Below are positions 37,059 to 45,351 of a stretch of DNA of 64,000 nucleotides, one piece after another; within the stretch, counting starts at the first letter, position 1; every line of letters starts with the position of its first letter. Origin of the DNA: Methanomassiliicoccaceae archaeon. GTDB taxonomy: Archaea > Thermoplasmatota > Thermoplasmata > Methanomassiliicoccales > Methanomethylophilaceae. Both the position numbers and the translations under genes were made by a program. The stretch covers positions 1-64,000 of the forward strand of contig PWHV01000022.1 in the NCBI GenBank assembly GCA_003555025.1. Reading direction: 5' to 3'. The notes beneath the pieces are model-generated. The model ran no database searches, had not been told where the DNA came from, and saw only the letters and a list, made by a program, of their open reading frames with translations.

Positions 37059-38060
37059 TCATTCCCCTCCCATTGAGGATATCTCCTCCGCGCTCAGAAT
37101 CCCCTTCTCGGTGATGTAGCCGCTCACATATCGCGCCGGAGTGACATCGAAAGCAGGATTCAGGACATTGGCGCCGTCCGGCGCCAGGTCCGTACCGGCG
37201 ATCACGGTGAGCTCCTCCGGCGAGCGGTCCTCTATTACAATGTCCTCCCCGCTGGCGGTTGACAGGTCGAAGGTGGACACCGGGGCGGCAACGTAGAACG
37301 GTATGTCAAGCTCCTTGGCGAGCACCGCCTTCTCGTAGGTGCCGATCTTGTTGGCGAAGTCCCCGTTGGCGACGACGCGGTCGGCGCCCACGATGACCAG
37401 GTCCACACCCTGGCGCATGAGATGCCCCGAGGCGCCATCGACCATCACCGCGTGGTCGATGCCCTCCTGCAGCAGCTCCCAGGCGGTTAGCTGCATGCCC
37501 TGCAGCCGCGGCCGGGTCTCGGACGCGTAGACCATGAACCTCCGCCCCTCGCTCCATGCTCGACGGATGGGGGCCAGCGCCGTGCCCACGTCCACGGTGG
37601 CCAGGGCGCCGGCGTTGCAGTGGGTCATGACCCGGTGCCCGTCCTCGATGAGGGGCGCTCCGTGGCTGCCGATGGCGACGCATTTCTCCACTATGGCCGC
37701 GGCGTAGCGCTCAGCGGCCTCGACGGGGCCCTCGCCCTCCTCGGTCCGCGACGCCATCCAATCGACGGCATAGAACAGGTCGTTGGCGGTGGGCCTCGCC
37801 GACTTGATGGTGGCCGCGGCCTCGGCGAGGTCCTCTCCAGCAAGCGCCGCCAGGGCCATGCCGTAGGCCGCAGCGGCGCCGATGGACGGCGCCCCGCGGG
37901 TGACCATGTCCCGTATGGCCTCCGCCACCGCGGCACTGCTGCGGTAGCGCACCATCTCCAGCGAGCGGGGGAGCAGGCGCTGGTCTATCATGACCAGCTC
38001 GCCGTCCTCGAACCATAGCGCCCTTACGTCCTGCTCCCCGTCCGCGGTCTTCACCTTCAA
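37059..38060 (-). CDS. mtnA: Methylthioribose-1-phosphate isomerase (also 5-deoxyribose-1-phosphate isomerase)
   Basis: An aIF2B-fold aldose-ketose isomerase of 333 residues. Key segments are VTRGAPSIGAAAAYG, MTHCNAGALATVDVGTALA, YASETRPRLQGMQLTAWEL (catalytic cysteine is in the preceding THCN), VGADRVVANGDFANKIGTYE with the catalytic Asp, and NPAFDVTPA. It starts at TTG 38060 after GGGGTGA. It is the first gene of an mtnA-aldolase-nop5 operon, divergent from a V4R-type regulator. Confidence 0.94.
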   Translation of the reverse strand: MKVKTADGEQDVRALWFEDGELVMIDQRLLPRSLEMVRYRSSAAVAEAIRDMVTRGAPSIGAAAAYGMALAALAGEDLAEAAATIKSARPTANDLFYAVDWMASRTEEGEGPVEAAERYAAAIVEKCVAIGSHGAPLIEDGHRVMTHCNAGALATVDVGTALAPIRRAWSEGRRFMVYASETRPRLQGMQLTAWELLQEGIDHAVMVDGASGHLMRQGVDLVIVGADRVVANGDFANKIGTYEKAVLAKELDIPFYVAAPVSTFDLSTASGEDIVIEDRSPEELTVIAGTDLAPDGANVLNPAFDVTPARYVSGYITEKGILSAEEISSMGGE

Positions 38061-38080
38061 GAAGGACTCACCCCTTGCCT

Positions 38081-38173
38081 ATGGGCCCGGTCGTAGATTA
38101 AACTGATGGGCCACATTCCCATAGGGGAACCGATACGACAACATTAATTAAGAAATATCGTTATGGCCCATCG
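38081..38173. promoter_or_regulatory. Divergent promoters with repeated ATGGGCC operator
   Basis: ATGGGCC occurs at 38081-38087 and 38106-38112, and in inverse at 38165-38171; GATGGGCCA (38105-38113) and TGGCCCATC (38164-38172) are perfect 9-bp inverted copies. The first two flank the minus-strand TATA box for mtnA (AGTTTAATCT, 38095-38104), and the third covers the expected start of the regulator transcript, whose TATA-like ATTAATTAAG is near 38142. The layout fits one repressor controlling both directions. Confidence 0.6.
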
Positions 38174-38179
38174 GTCCCC

Positions 38180-38917
38180 ATGAACGAAACCGCCTTTGAT
38201 GTGTATTCTACCAACACCGGTTTGAGGCAGATATGCAACCCGGTGCGTCAGAAGATACTGGCGGAGCTTCAAGGCAAGGACCTCTCCCTCACGGAGATAG
38301 CCACTTTGACCGGGAAGGCGCAGTCCACCCTGTCCGTTCATTTGGACAAGATGGTCAAGGAGGAGCTGGTCTCCTCCCGTGACGACCCGGCGGACAACCG
38401 TCGCAAGATCTTCTACCTCTGCTCCCGGGCGGTGGCGAAGTCCACACCGCCGTCGCAGGAGATGAACGAGTACCTGCACCAGACGGTGCTGGAAGCCGCA
38501 GGGACGCCCTCCTCGTTCCTCAAAGGGATGATGAGGTCCATACTCATCGGCCTCGAGGCCATCGGGCTGTCCATAGATCCCGCCATGTACGAGATAGGCA
38601 CGGAGGTCGGCAAGGCCCTGGCGACGGCGGTGGAGTCGGAGAGCGTCGAGGACATCATATCCGAGCTGCAGGAGTTCTACGAGCTGCATGACATGGGCGA
38701 GGTCTGCGTCTACACCTTCGTGCCGCTCACCATCATCATCAGGGACGATTACGACACCAACCCCCAGACGGGGATCAAGCTCTGCCTGCTCCACGAAGGG
38801 GTCTTCAAGTCGGTGCTCGAGGAGCGCACCGGGCGCGGCTTCCGCATCGCTGAGAACGAGTGCTTCGGCATCGCCAACAACTACTGCAAGTTCGTCATCG
38901 AGCCCGTCTACAACTAG
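38180..38917 (+). CDS. Winged-helix regulator with C-terminal V4R domain (MsvR-like)
   Basis: A 245-residue transcription regulator. Residues 12-85 are an ArsR-type winged helix (RQKILAELQGKDLSLTEIA, then TLSVHLDKMVKEELV). Residues 115-243 are a V4R ligand- or redox-sensing domain ending ENECFGIANNYCKFVIEP. Cysteines 176, 202, 228 and 236 lie in the V4R part. Methanogen MsvR has the same order and responds to redox through cysteines. It is divergent from mtnA, and the repeats between them suggest it controls that operon and itself. Confidence 0.85.
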   Translation: MNETAFDVYSTNTGLRQICNPVRQKILAELQGKDLSLTEIATLTGKAQSTLSVHLDKMVKEELVSSRDDPADNRRKIFYLCSRAVAKSTPPSQEMNEYLHQTVLEAAGTPSSFLKGMMRSILIGLEAIGLSIDPAMYEIGTEVGKALATAVESESVEDIISELQEFYELHDMGEVCVYTFVPLTIIIRDDYDTNPQTGIKLCLLHEGVFKSVLEERTGRGFRIAENECFGIANNYCKFVIEPVYN

Positions 38918-39561
38918 GCGCGCTCCTTTTCAGGCGTATGCTCGACCGCATAGCGCAGCAGCACCCCGTCGCCGAGCCGCTCATGCCCCATGAAACGCAG
39001 GCGCAACGCGTCCACCCCGTCGCGGCCCTCGCCGTCGACCGGCGAAGGCGCGCCGGAGCCGCCGATCATCAACGGGCCCACGAAGACCAGGTACTCGTCC
39101 ACCAGTCCATCCTCGAACAGCGAGGCGATGAGCTCGCCGCCGCCCTCCACCATGACCGTGGCGACGCCGCGCCTGCCCAGCTCCTCCATGGCGGCCCTTA
39201 GGTCCACCCTCCCCTCGCCGCAGGCGAAGGAATCGGCGTCCGGCGGCGGGGAGGTGCCCTCGGCGTGGAACAGCAACGTCCCCGCCCGGGGGTCCAGGAC
39301 CTTCGCGTCAGCGGGGGTGCGCCCGTTGGAGTCAACCACGACACGCAACGGCCCCTTTCCGGGAGGCAGTCCTTTGACGGTGAGATGCGGGTCGTCGGCC
39401 AGCACCGTCCCCACCCCCACCATTATGGCGTCGCTGTCGAGGCGGAGGCGCTTCACCCTCTTGATGTCCTCGTCGCTGGATATCCTCAGCTGGCGGCGGT
39501 CCCGTCCCGCTATCTTGCCGTCGGCGCTCATGGCGCAGTTGACTATGACCTTGGGCCTCAT
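38914..39561 (-). CDS. arfC: Diaminohydroxy-ribosylaminopyrimidine 5'-phosphate reductase
   Basis: Reductase of archaeal riboflavin and F420 synthesis, 215 residues, RibD C-terminal (DHFR-like) fold. Recognisable segments are NCAMSADGKIAG, RRQLRISSDEDIKRVK, GVGTVLADDPHLTV, and VMVEGGGELIASLFEDGLVDE. ATG 39561 follows GGAGGAG and overlaps the rtcA stop by four bases. Its stop shares a CTAG with the convergent regulator. Confidence 0.93.
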   Translation of the reverse strand: MRPKVIVNCAMSADGKIAGRDRRQLRISSDEDIKRVKRLRLDSDAIMVGVGTVLADDPHLTVKGLPPGKGPLRVVVDSNGRTPADAKVLDPRAGTLLFHAEGTSPPPDADSFACGEGRVDLRAAMEELGRRGVATVMVEGGGELIASLFEDGLVDEYLVFVGPLMIGGSGAPSPVDGEGRDGVDALRLRFMGHERLGDGVLLRYAVEHTPEKERA

Positions 39562-40589
39562 CCACTCTCCTCCGGAATGACCTCGATGCGATATCCTTTC
39601 GGCAAACGGTAGACGGCGAAACTCACATCCAGGAAGGTCTCCAGCAGGTCCATCTGGCTGAGCAGGTGCTTGCTGATGCGCCACACCCGGAAGCTGCTGA
39701 CGCCCTTCGCCAGTGCCATGTAGGGCACCAGCTGGTCGGCGGCATGGACGTCCAGCGTGCCGCCGCCGTCCATCTCCACGATGAGGTCCTTGGCCGCCTC
39801 CTGCCCCACCACCTGCGCTGGGGTGCCCCGCGACCCCAGGGCGCTGGCTCCGAGCATGCCGTGGCGGAAGTCCGCCGCCAGTGATATCCCCGCCCCGGTG
39901 GAGCCGCCCTGCCGCTCGTCCCTCTCCACCTCGATGACCGCCAGGTCGGAGAGCATCTCCTGGCAGGACCAGGCCATCTCGTCGACGATCCTCCCCGGCA
40001 GGTTCTGACTGTAGCTCCGCGTCCTGACGCTCTGTATCTCGCCGAGCTCCTCGATGACCAGGGGCCTCAACTCCTTCGCCGGCCGCACCGTCACATTGAC
40101 ATGCCCCCTTCCCTGGGGGTAGAAGCCCCGTTCGACGATCTCCATCTCGGCCTCGACGCCCATCCGCGACAGCAACGGGAAGAGCACCTGAGGGTAGAAG
40201 TCGATGGGCGGGGCCCATTTCACGTTGGTGCCGCCGTGGATCTCCATGCTCACCGCCGAGTCGTGCGATTGGGCGCAGAGCAGCATCGCCTGCAGCACCA
40301 GGCTGATGCTGCCGGCGCTGCCCACGTCAAAGACCATCTTGCTGGGGCCCCCCTCGCCGGGGCGGAAGACCAGCTCCCGCGACCCCGGCTGGTTGCCCAC
40401 CACCCAGGAGTCGTTCATTCCCGCCACCGCCCTGATGGCGGTGCAGTGCTGCCGCGACAGCCCTTGGGTGGGGCGGTTCTCGCGGATGTTGGTGAGACGG
40501 ACGTCGTTGCCGGTGAGGGCGGCCAGGGCGATGGACGTGCGCACGATCTGCCCTCCGCCCTCCCCCCTGGAACCGTCAATCTCGATCAT
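39558..40589 (-). CDS. rtcA: RNA 3'-terminal phosphate cyclase
   Basis: Makes 2',3'-cyclic phosphate ends on RNA with ATP, 343 residues. The hallmark is IDGSRGEGGGQIVRTSIALA at the N-terminus. HGGTNVKWAPPIDF and the ...DVHAADQLVPYMALAKG segment with the nucleotidylated histidine match RtcA. ATG 40589 is preferred because GGGTGAG is then correctly spaced; ATG 40592 is adjacent. arfC follows with a four-base overlap. Confidence 0.94.
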   Translation of the reverse strand: MIEIDGSRGEGGGQIVRTSIALAALTGNDVRLTNIRENRPTQGLSRQHCTAIRAVAGMNDSWVVGNQPGSRELVFRPGEGGPSKMVFDVGSAGSISLVLQAMLLCAQSHDSAVSMEIHGGTNVKWAPPIDFYPQVLFPLLSRMGVEAEMEIVERGFYPQGRGHVNVTVRPAKELRPLVIEELGEIQSVRTRSYSQNLPGRIVDEMAWSCQEMLSDLAVIEVERDERQGGSTGAGISLAADFRHGMLGASALGSRGTPAQVVGQEAAKDLIVEMDGGGTLDVHAADQLVPYMALAKGVSSFRVWRISKHLLSQMDLLETFLDVSFAVYRLPKGYRIEVIPEESG

Positions 40590-40659
40590 CATCTCACCCG
40601 TCAAAAGACATATACGGGGCAATACAAAAGCTTAAGGTGGCCACAGCGGCCAACGCCGC

Positions 40660-41481
40660 TCAGGCCTGGCTCTTGATGTGCACATCGCGCTGCGGGAAGG
40701 GTATCTCGATGTCGTTCTCGGCGAAGGCCTCGGAGACGGCGGCGGTGAGGTCCCACTCCACCATCCAAAGGTCGTCGGTCTTGGTCCAGGCTCGCAGCTG
40801 CAGGTCCACAGAGGAGTCGCCGTAGCTCATGACGATGACCATGGGCTCCGGGTCGTCGTGGACGCGGGGGTCGCTCCTCATGAGGTCGATGCAGACCCTG
40901 ATGGCCTTCTGCAGGTCGGACTTTTTGCTTACGTGCACATCCACCGCCGCCCTGCGGGTGGGCATGCGCGAGTGGTTGATTATGGGCGATCCCCATATCA
41001 GGCGGTTGGAAATGACTATGTGCTGGTTGTCAAAGGTCCTTATCTCGGTTGACATCATGCCCACCATCTTGACCACGCCGAAATGGCCGGCGACCTCGAC
41101 AATCTCATTGATGTCCATCGGCCGCAGGGCGGCGATCCACACTCCGGAGGTGAGGTTGGTTACGGTGTCCTGCATGCCGAATCCGAGGATCAGGCCTATC
41201 ACCGCCGACAGGCCTAGGACGACGGAGTCCACCGCCACGCCCAATGATGACAGGAAGACCAGCACCACTATGATGTACAGCAGTATGGTCAGCAGCCGGG
41301 CGAGGAACTCGCTGCCGAGGTCGGACAGCCTACTCCTCTTCAGGCTCTTATGGAAGAAGGAGGCCAGGAACTTGGCCGCGCTCAAACCGATGGCGAGGAC
41401 CAGTAGGGAGAGCAGGAGCTCGAGCACGCTGAGACCGGTGAGCGGAATCTGTGTGTCCAGCCGGTCCAGGTTTAAGGCCAT
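40660..41481 (-). CDS. Small-conductance mechanosensitive channel (MscS family)
   Basis: A 273-residue channel protein. Three hydrophobic segments span residues 18-105. The pore-lining third helix is GLSAVIGLILGFGMQDTVTNLTSG, and the beta domain contains VAGHFGVVKMVGMMSTEIRTFDN. The C-terminal alpha/beta vestibule is complete. It would open under membrane tension. It is the last gene before tRNA-Gly and is transcribed alone. Confidence 0.92.
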   Translation of the reverse strand: MALNLDRLDTQIPLTGLSVLELLLSLLVLAIGLSAAKFLASFFHKSLKRSRLSDLGSEFLARLLTILLYIIVVLVFLSSLGVAVDSVVLGLSAVIGLILGFGMQDTVTNLTSGVWIAALRPMDINEIVEVAGHFGVVKMVGMMSTEIRTFDNQHIVISNRLIWGSPIINHSRMPTRRAAVDVHVSKKSDLQKAIRVCIDLMRSDPRVHDDPEPMVIVMSYGDSSVDLQLRAWTKTDDLWMVEWDLTAAVSEAFAENDIEIPFPQRDVHIKSQA

Positions 41482-41587
41482 TCGTATCCTGCTCCTTAAT
41501 GCGGGGGCGGCGCCCTCCCATTAAGGTCTGTTAGGCAGGCGGAGTTAGAAAAGCATTGCCCCCGAGGGCAACACCGATACGAAGGAA

Positions 41588-41662
41588 TGGTGCGACTGCC
41601 GGGATTCGAACCCGGGTTAGAGGCTTGGGAAGCCCCGGTCCTAACCACTAGACTACAGTCGC
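41588..41662 (-). tRNA. tRNA-Gly (anticodon CCC)
   Basis: On the minus strand the acceptor strands GCGACTG and CAGTCGC pair fully. The D-arm is GTC-TAGTGGTTA-GGAC, the anticodon stem GGGGC/GCCTC surrounds loop TTCCCAA with anticodon CCC, and the T-arm is CCGGG-TTCGAAT-CCCGG. The discriminator A and an encoded CCA follow (41588-41590). No intron is seen. Confidence 0.96.
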
Positions 41663-41740
41663 CTAGGACGGTGTATCAAATCCTGGTTTAAAACGCTTAT
41701 CGCGCTCTCACGCTGGGTCGCTTGTAAGGGATGCGAAGGG

Positions 41741-41748
41741 TTTTATCT
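41741..41748 (+). promoter_or_regulatory. TATA box of the phosphonate operon
   Basis: TTTTATCT lies about 35 bases before ATG 41779 and selects that start over an ATG at 41761, which would be upstream of the predicted transcript start. Confidence 0.6.
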
Positions 41749-41778
41749 AAACGTAAGGTGATGGGCAATGCGGAACCC

Positions 41779-43083
41779 ATGAACGAGAAGCAGGTATACG
41801 TCGGGATGAGCGCCGACCTGGTGCACCCCGGCCATCTGAACATAATCAAGAAGGCCGCCGAGATCGGCGAGGTAACGATAGGCCTTCTCACCGATGAGGC
41901 CATCGCCCGCTACAAGCGCCTGCCTTACATGCCGTACGAGCAGAGGAGGGCGGTGGTGGAGAGCATCAAAGGGGTGTCCCGCGTGGTGCCGCAGGAGAAC
42001 TTGGACTACCGGCCCAACCTGCGCCGCTATCGGCCCGACTACGTGGTGCACGGCGACGACTGGAAGGAAGGGGTGCAGAAGGAGGTCCGCCAGCAGGTGA
42101 TCGACGCCCTTCAGGAGTGGGGAGGCGAGCTGGTGGAGGTGCCCTACACCGAGGGCATCTCCTCCACCGCCCTCAACAAGGCCATCAAGGAGATAGGCAC
42201 CACCCCCGACGTCAGGCGCTCGAAGCTGGCGCGGCTGCTCAAGGCCAAGCCCATCGTCAGGCTGCTGGAGGCCCACAACGGCCTCACCGGCCTCATCGTC
42301 GAGAACGTCAGCGTGAACGACGACAACGGCAGGGCGGAGTTCGACGGGATATGGGCGAGCTCGCTGACGGAGTCCACCGCCAAGGGCAAGCCCGACATCG
42401 AGGCGGTGGACGTCAGCTCGCGGGTGACGACGCTGAACGAGATGCTGGAGGTGACCACGAAACCGATAGTCTTCGATGCCGACACCGGGGGGAAGATAGA
42501 GCACTTCCAGTTCACGGTGCGCACCCTGGAGCGCCTGGGGGTGTCCGCCGCCATCATCGAGGACAAGACCGGCCTGAAGAAGAACTCCCTCTTCGGCACC
42601 GACGTGGAGCAGACCCAGGACAGCATCGGCAACTTCTGCGCCAAGATACGGGCGGGCAGGGCGGCCCGGGTCACCGACGAGTTCATGGTCATCGCCAGGA
42701 TCGAGAGCCTCATCCTGGGCAGGGGTATGGAGGACGCCCTGGAGCGCGCCCGCGCCTACGTGGAAGCGGGCGCGGACGGCATACTGATACACAGCCGCTC
42801 CCCGGAGCCGGACGAGATATTCGAGTTCTGCGACGGCTACGTGGCCATCCCCGACCGGGTGCCGTTGTTCGTGGTCCCCACCAGCTACAACCAGGTCACC
42901 GAGGACGAGCTCCAGGCCCGCGGCGTGAACGCGGTGATATACGCCAACCACCTGATACGCGCCGCCTACCCGGCGATGATGGAGGTGGCATCCTCGATAC
43001 TCAGCAACCGCCGCTCGGCGGAGGCCGACTCCCGGCTGATGTCCATAAAGGACGTCATCGAGCTGATACCCGGTGGCAAGTGA
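41779..43083 (+). CDS. pepM: Phosphoenolpyruvate mutase fused to a cytidylyltransferase domain
   Basis: Forms the C-P bond by converting PEP to phosphonopyruvate. The 434-residue protein has two domains. Residues 1-140 are a TagD-type nucleotidyltransferase with HPGH at 16-19 and the late ISSTALNKA motif. Residues 155-434 are PEP mutase: [15 protein letters not shown], the metal site near FDADTGG (232-238) and the mutase signature [10 protein letters not shown] (261-270), which separates it from isocitrate lyase relatives. The nucleotidyltransferase presumably makes a CMP-activated phosphonate. It leads a three-gene operon. Confidence 0.93.
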   Translation: MNEKQVYVGMSADLVHPGHLNIIKKAAEIGEVTIGLLTDEAIARYKRLPYMPYEQRRAVVESIKGVSRVVPQENLDYRPNLRRYRPDYVVHGDDWKEGVQKEVRQQVIDALQEWGGELVEVPYTEGISSTALNKAIKEIGTTPDVRRSKLARLLKAKPIVRLLEAHNGLTGLIVENVSVNDDNGRAEFDGIWASSLTESTAKGKPDIEAVDVSSRVTTLNEMLEVTTKPIVFDADTGGKIEHFQFTVRTLERLGVSAAIIEDKTGLKKNSLFGTDVEQTQDSIGNFCAKIRAGRAARVTDEFMVIARIESLILGRGMEDALERARAYVEAGADGILIHSRSPEPDEIFEFCDGYVAIPDRVPLFVVPTSYNQVTEDELQARGVNAVIYANHLIRAAYPAMMEVASSILSNRRSAEADSRLMSIKDVIELIPGGK

Positions 43084-44189
43084 TGATCCCTCCCAAGGAA
43101 GTATGCGACGCGCTGACCGCCAAGGGTCTTGACGCCTTCATCGGCGTGCCGGACTCCCTGCTGAAGGACTTCTGCGCCTTCGTATCCGGCTGCGGCCTGC
43201 ATCACGTGGTCGCCGCCAACGAGGGCAACGCCGTCGCCCTCGCCGCCGGCCGCTACATCGGCAGCGGCCGGCCGTCAATGGTGTACATGCAGAACTCCGG
43301 CATCGGCAACGCCGTGAACCCACTGCTGTCCCTGGCGGATCCCGAGGTCTACGGCATACCGCTGATGCTGATGATCGGCTGGAGGGGGGAGCCGGGCAGC
43401 AAGGACGAGCCCCAGCACGTGAAGCAGGGCAAGGTCACCCTGGAGCTCTTGAAGTCCATGGGCGTACCGTATATGGTCATGGACTCCGCCACCGAGAACG
43501 TGGCGGAGAAGGTCTCCGCCCTCTACGACCGCATGATGGAGCGGCGCGGGCCGGTGGCGCTGGTGGTGCGCTCGGGGGCGTTCGAGCGCTGCAGCTGCCA
43601 GCACCGCTTCGATGACTATCCGATGTCGAGGGAGGAGGCGCTGCAGACCGTCCTGGATTCAGTGGGTCCCGAGGACGTGACGGTCTGCACCACCGGCAAG
43701 GCCTCGCGCGAGCTCTACGAGCTGCGGGAGGGCCGTGGCGAGGGCCACGGTAACGACTTCCTCACCGTGGGCTCCATGGGCCACGCGTCCTCCATCGCCC
43801 TGGGGATCGCGACCGCCCGTCCGGAGAGGAGGGTGCTGTGCATCGACGGCGACGGGTCGATGCTGATGCACATGGGCGCCATGGCCGTCATCGGCCAGAG
43901 CGATGCGCCCCTCCTCACGCACGTGGTGATCAACAACGGCGCCCACGAGTCGGTGGGGGGCCAGCCCACCGTCGCCCACGCGCTGGACATGCCCGCCATC
44001 GCCAGCGCCTGCGGCTACCGCCGCCCGGCCAGGGCGGATACCGCCGCCGATCTGGCCGATGCCCTGGCATCGGGGGCGGACTTCGTGGAGGTCCGTGTGA
44101 GCCCCGGGTCGCGGGCCGACCTCGGCCGTCCCCGCGGCTCCCCCTCCGATAACATGAAAAAGCTGATGCGCACATTGGAGGTACGGTGA
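43083..44189 (+). CDS. ppd: Phosphonopyruvate decarboxylase
   Basis: TPP-dependent enzyme that decarboxylates phosphonopyruvate to phosphonoacetaldehyde, pulling the unfavourable mutase reaction forward. It has 368 residues. The catalytic glutamate is Glu47 in ANEGNAVALAAG. The TPP-binding motif runs from GDGS (256-259) to NNG (284-286), followed by AHESVGGQPT. Sulfopyruvate decarboxylase of coenzyme M synthesis is a close relative, but the one-base overlap with pepM (TGATG) argues for phosphonopyruvate. Confidence 0.92.
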   Translation: MIPPKEVCDALTAKGLDAFIGVPDSLLKDFCAFVSGCGLHHVVAANEGNAVALAAGRYIGSGRPSMVYMQNSGIGNAVNPLLSLADPEVYGIPLMLMIGWRGEPGSKDEPQHVKQGKVTLELLKSMGVPYMVMDSATENVAEKVSALYDRMMERRGPVALVVRSGAFERCSCQHRFDDYPMSREEALQTVLDSVGPEDVTVCTTGKASRELYELREGRGEGHGNDFLTVGSMGHASSIALGIATARPERRVLCIDGDGSMLMHMGAMAVIGQSDAPLLTHVVINNGAHESVGGQPTVAHALDMPAIASACGYRRPARADTAADLADALASGADFVEVRVSPGSRADLGRPRGSPSDNMKKLMRTLEVR

Positions 44190-45319
44190 ATCACATGTGG
44201 TCTTTCCATCTTCCCACCGAGGTCCTGTTCGGCAACGGCGTCTACGGGGACATGCCCCTGCCGGAGGGGGATAGGGTGCTGGTGGTCACCACCTCCGGCT
44301 CCACGGAGCGGGGCACGCTGGCCCCCCTCATGGAGCGCATGGCCGACAGGAAGGTCGAGATGTTCACCGGCGTCAGGCCGAACCCCGACCTCGACGGGAT
44401 CGACGAGGCGGCCGACGGCATGCGCCGCCTGGGCATCGAGGCGGTGGTGGCCGTGGGCGGCGGGAGCAGCATCGACACCGCTAAGGCGCTTGCAAGGCTC
44501 CTGCCCAATCCCGGGCTCACCCTCTCCGACAACCTCAGGGGAGGCAAGGCGGCGAAGGAGCCGCCGCTGCCGCTGACGGCGGTGCCCACCACCTCCGGGA
44601 CAGGGTCTGAGGTGACCCCCTTCGCCACCATATGGGACCGCCGCGACGAGGTCAAGAGGTCGGTGGACGGCAAGGGCGTCTTCCCCGCACGGGCGGTGGT
44701 GGACCCGATGCTCACCCTCACGCTCCCCCGCGACCAGACCATCGCCACCGGGATGGACGCCATCTCTCACTCCTTCGAATCGATATGGAACAGCGACACC
44801 ACCCCGGTGAGCACCTATTTCGCATTCAGCTCCCTCTCGTTGTCATTGGATTCCCTGGCGCGGGCGGCGGCCGACGGCTCCGACATCGAGGCGCGGGAGC
44901 TGATGTCCGAGGCCAGCCTCCTGGCGGGCATGTCCATCAGCCAGACCCGCACCGCCGTGGCCCATTCCATGAGCTACCCCATCACCATGGAGATGGGCCT
45001 GGACCACGGCATAGCCTGCTCGTTGATGCTGCCGGAGCTGCTGCGCTACAACGCCGGGGCCGACGACGGCCGCCTGCAGGCGCTGTCCATGGGCCTGGGG
45101 TACCGCGGGCCCGAGGAGCTGGCCGAGGGCCTGGAGGACCTGCAGACCGACCTGGGCCTCGATGCGATGTACCGCGGTTGCGAGGAGGTCGACATCCTAA
45201 GCCTGGACAAGCGGATGCTCGCCGACAGCAGGGCGGCGAACAACATGCGCCCGGTGGGAGAGGAGGAGCTGCGCCGCATCCTATCGGACATGGACGCCCG
45301 CCTGCGGCGGGGACCATAA
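44186..45319 (+). CDS. Iron-containing alcohol dehydrogenase, probable phosphonoacetaldehyde reductase
   Basis: A group III alcohol dehydrogenase of 377 residues. The NAD(P) site is VAVGGGSSIDTAKAL, then PTTSGTGSEVTP. Metal ligands lie in ATGMDAISHSFES and MGLDHGIACSL. It overlaps ppd by four bases (GTGA), so it most likely reduces phosphonoacetaldehyde to 2-hydroxyethylphosphonate, as relatives in phosphonate clusters do. The start is GTG 44186, with GGAGG four bases before; ATG 44195 is an alternative. Confidence 0.88.
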   Translation: MNHMWSFHLPTEVLFGNGVYGDMPLPEGDRVLVVTTSGSTERGTLAPLMERMADRKVEMFTGVRPNPDLDGIDEAADGMRRLGIEAVVAVGGGSSIDTAKALARLLPNPGLTLSDNLRGGKAAKEPPLPLTAVPTTSGTGSEVTPFATIWDRRDEVKRSVDGKGVFPARAVVDPMLTLTLPRDQTIATGMDAISHSFESIWNSDTTPVSTYFAFSSLSLSLDSLARAAADGSDIEARELMSEASLLAGMSISQTRTAVAHSMSYPITMEMGLDHGIACSLMLPELLRYNAGADDGRLQALSMGLGYRGPEELAEGLEDLQTDLGLDAMYRGCEEVDILSLDKRMLADSRAANNMRPVGEEELRRILSDMDARLRRGP

Positions 45320-45351
45320 GCGATTTCATCCGCTAACGGTATCAATTCACC

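Noticed and set aside
41588-41662. tRNA-Gly as an integration site for the phosphonate operon
   Set aside because: The 3' end of this tRNA faces MscS, away from the operon, and no direct repeat of it was seen beyond the operon.
42117-44189. 690-codon frame joined to the phosphonopyruvate decarboxylase
   Set aside because: Only its 3' part is real. The 5' half is a shadow of pepM in another frame, and the decarboxylase has its own ATG at 43083 coupled to the pepM stop.
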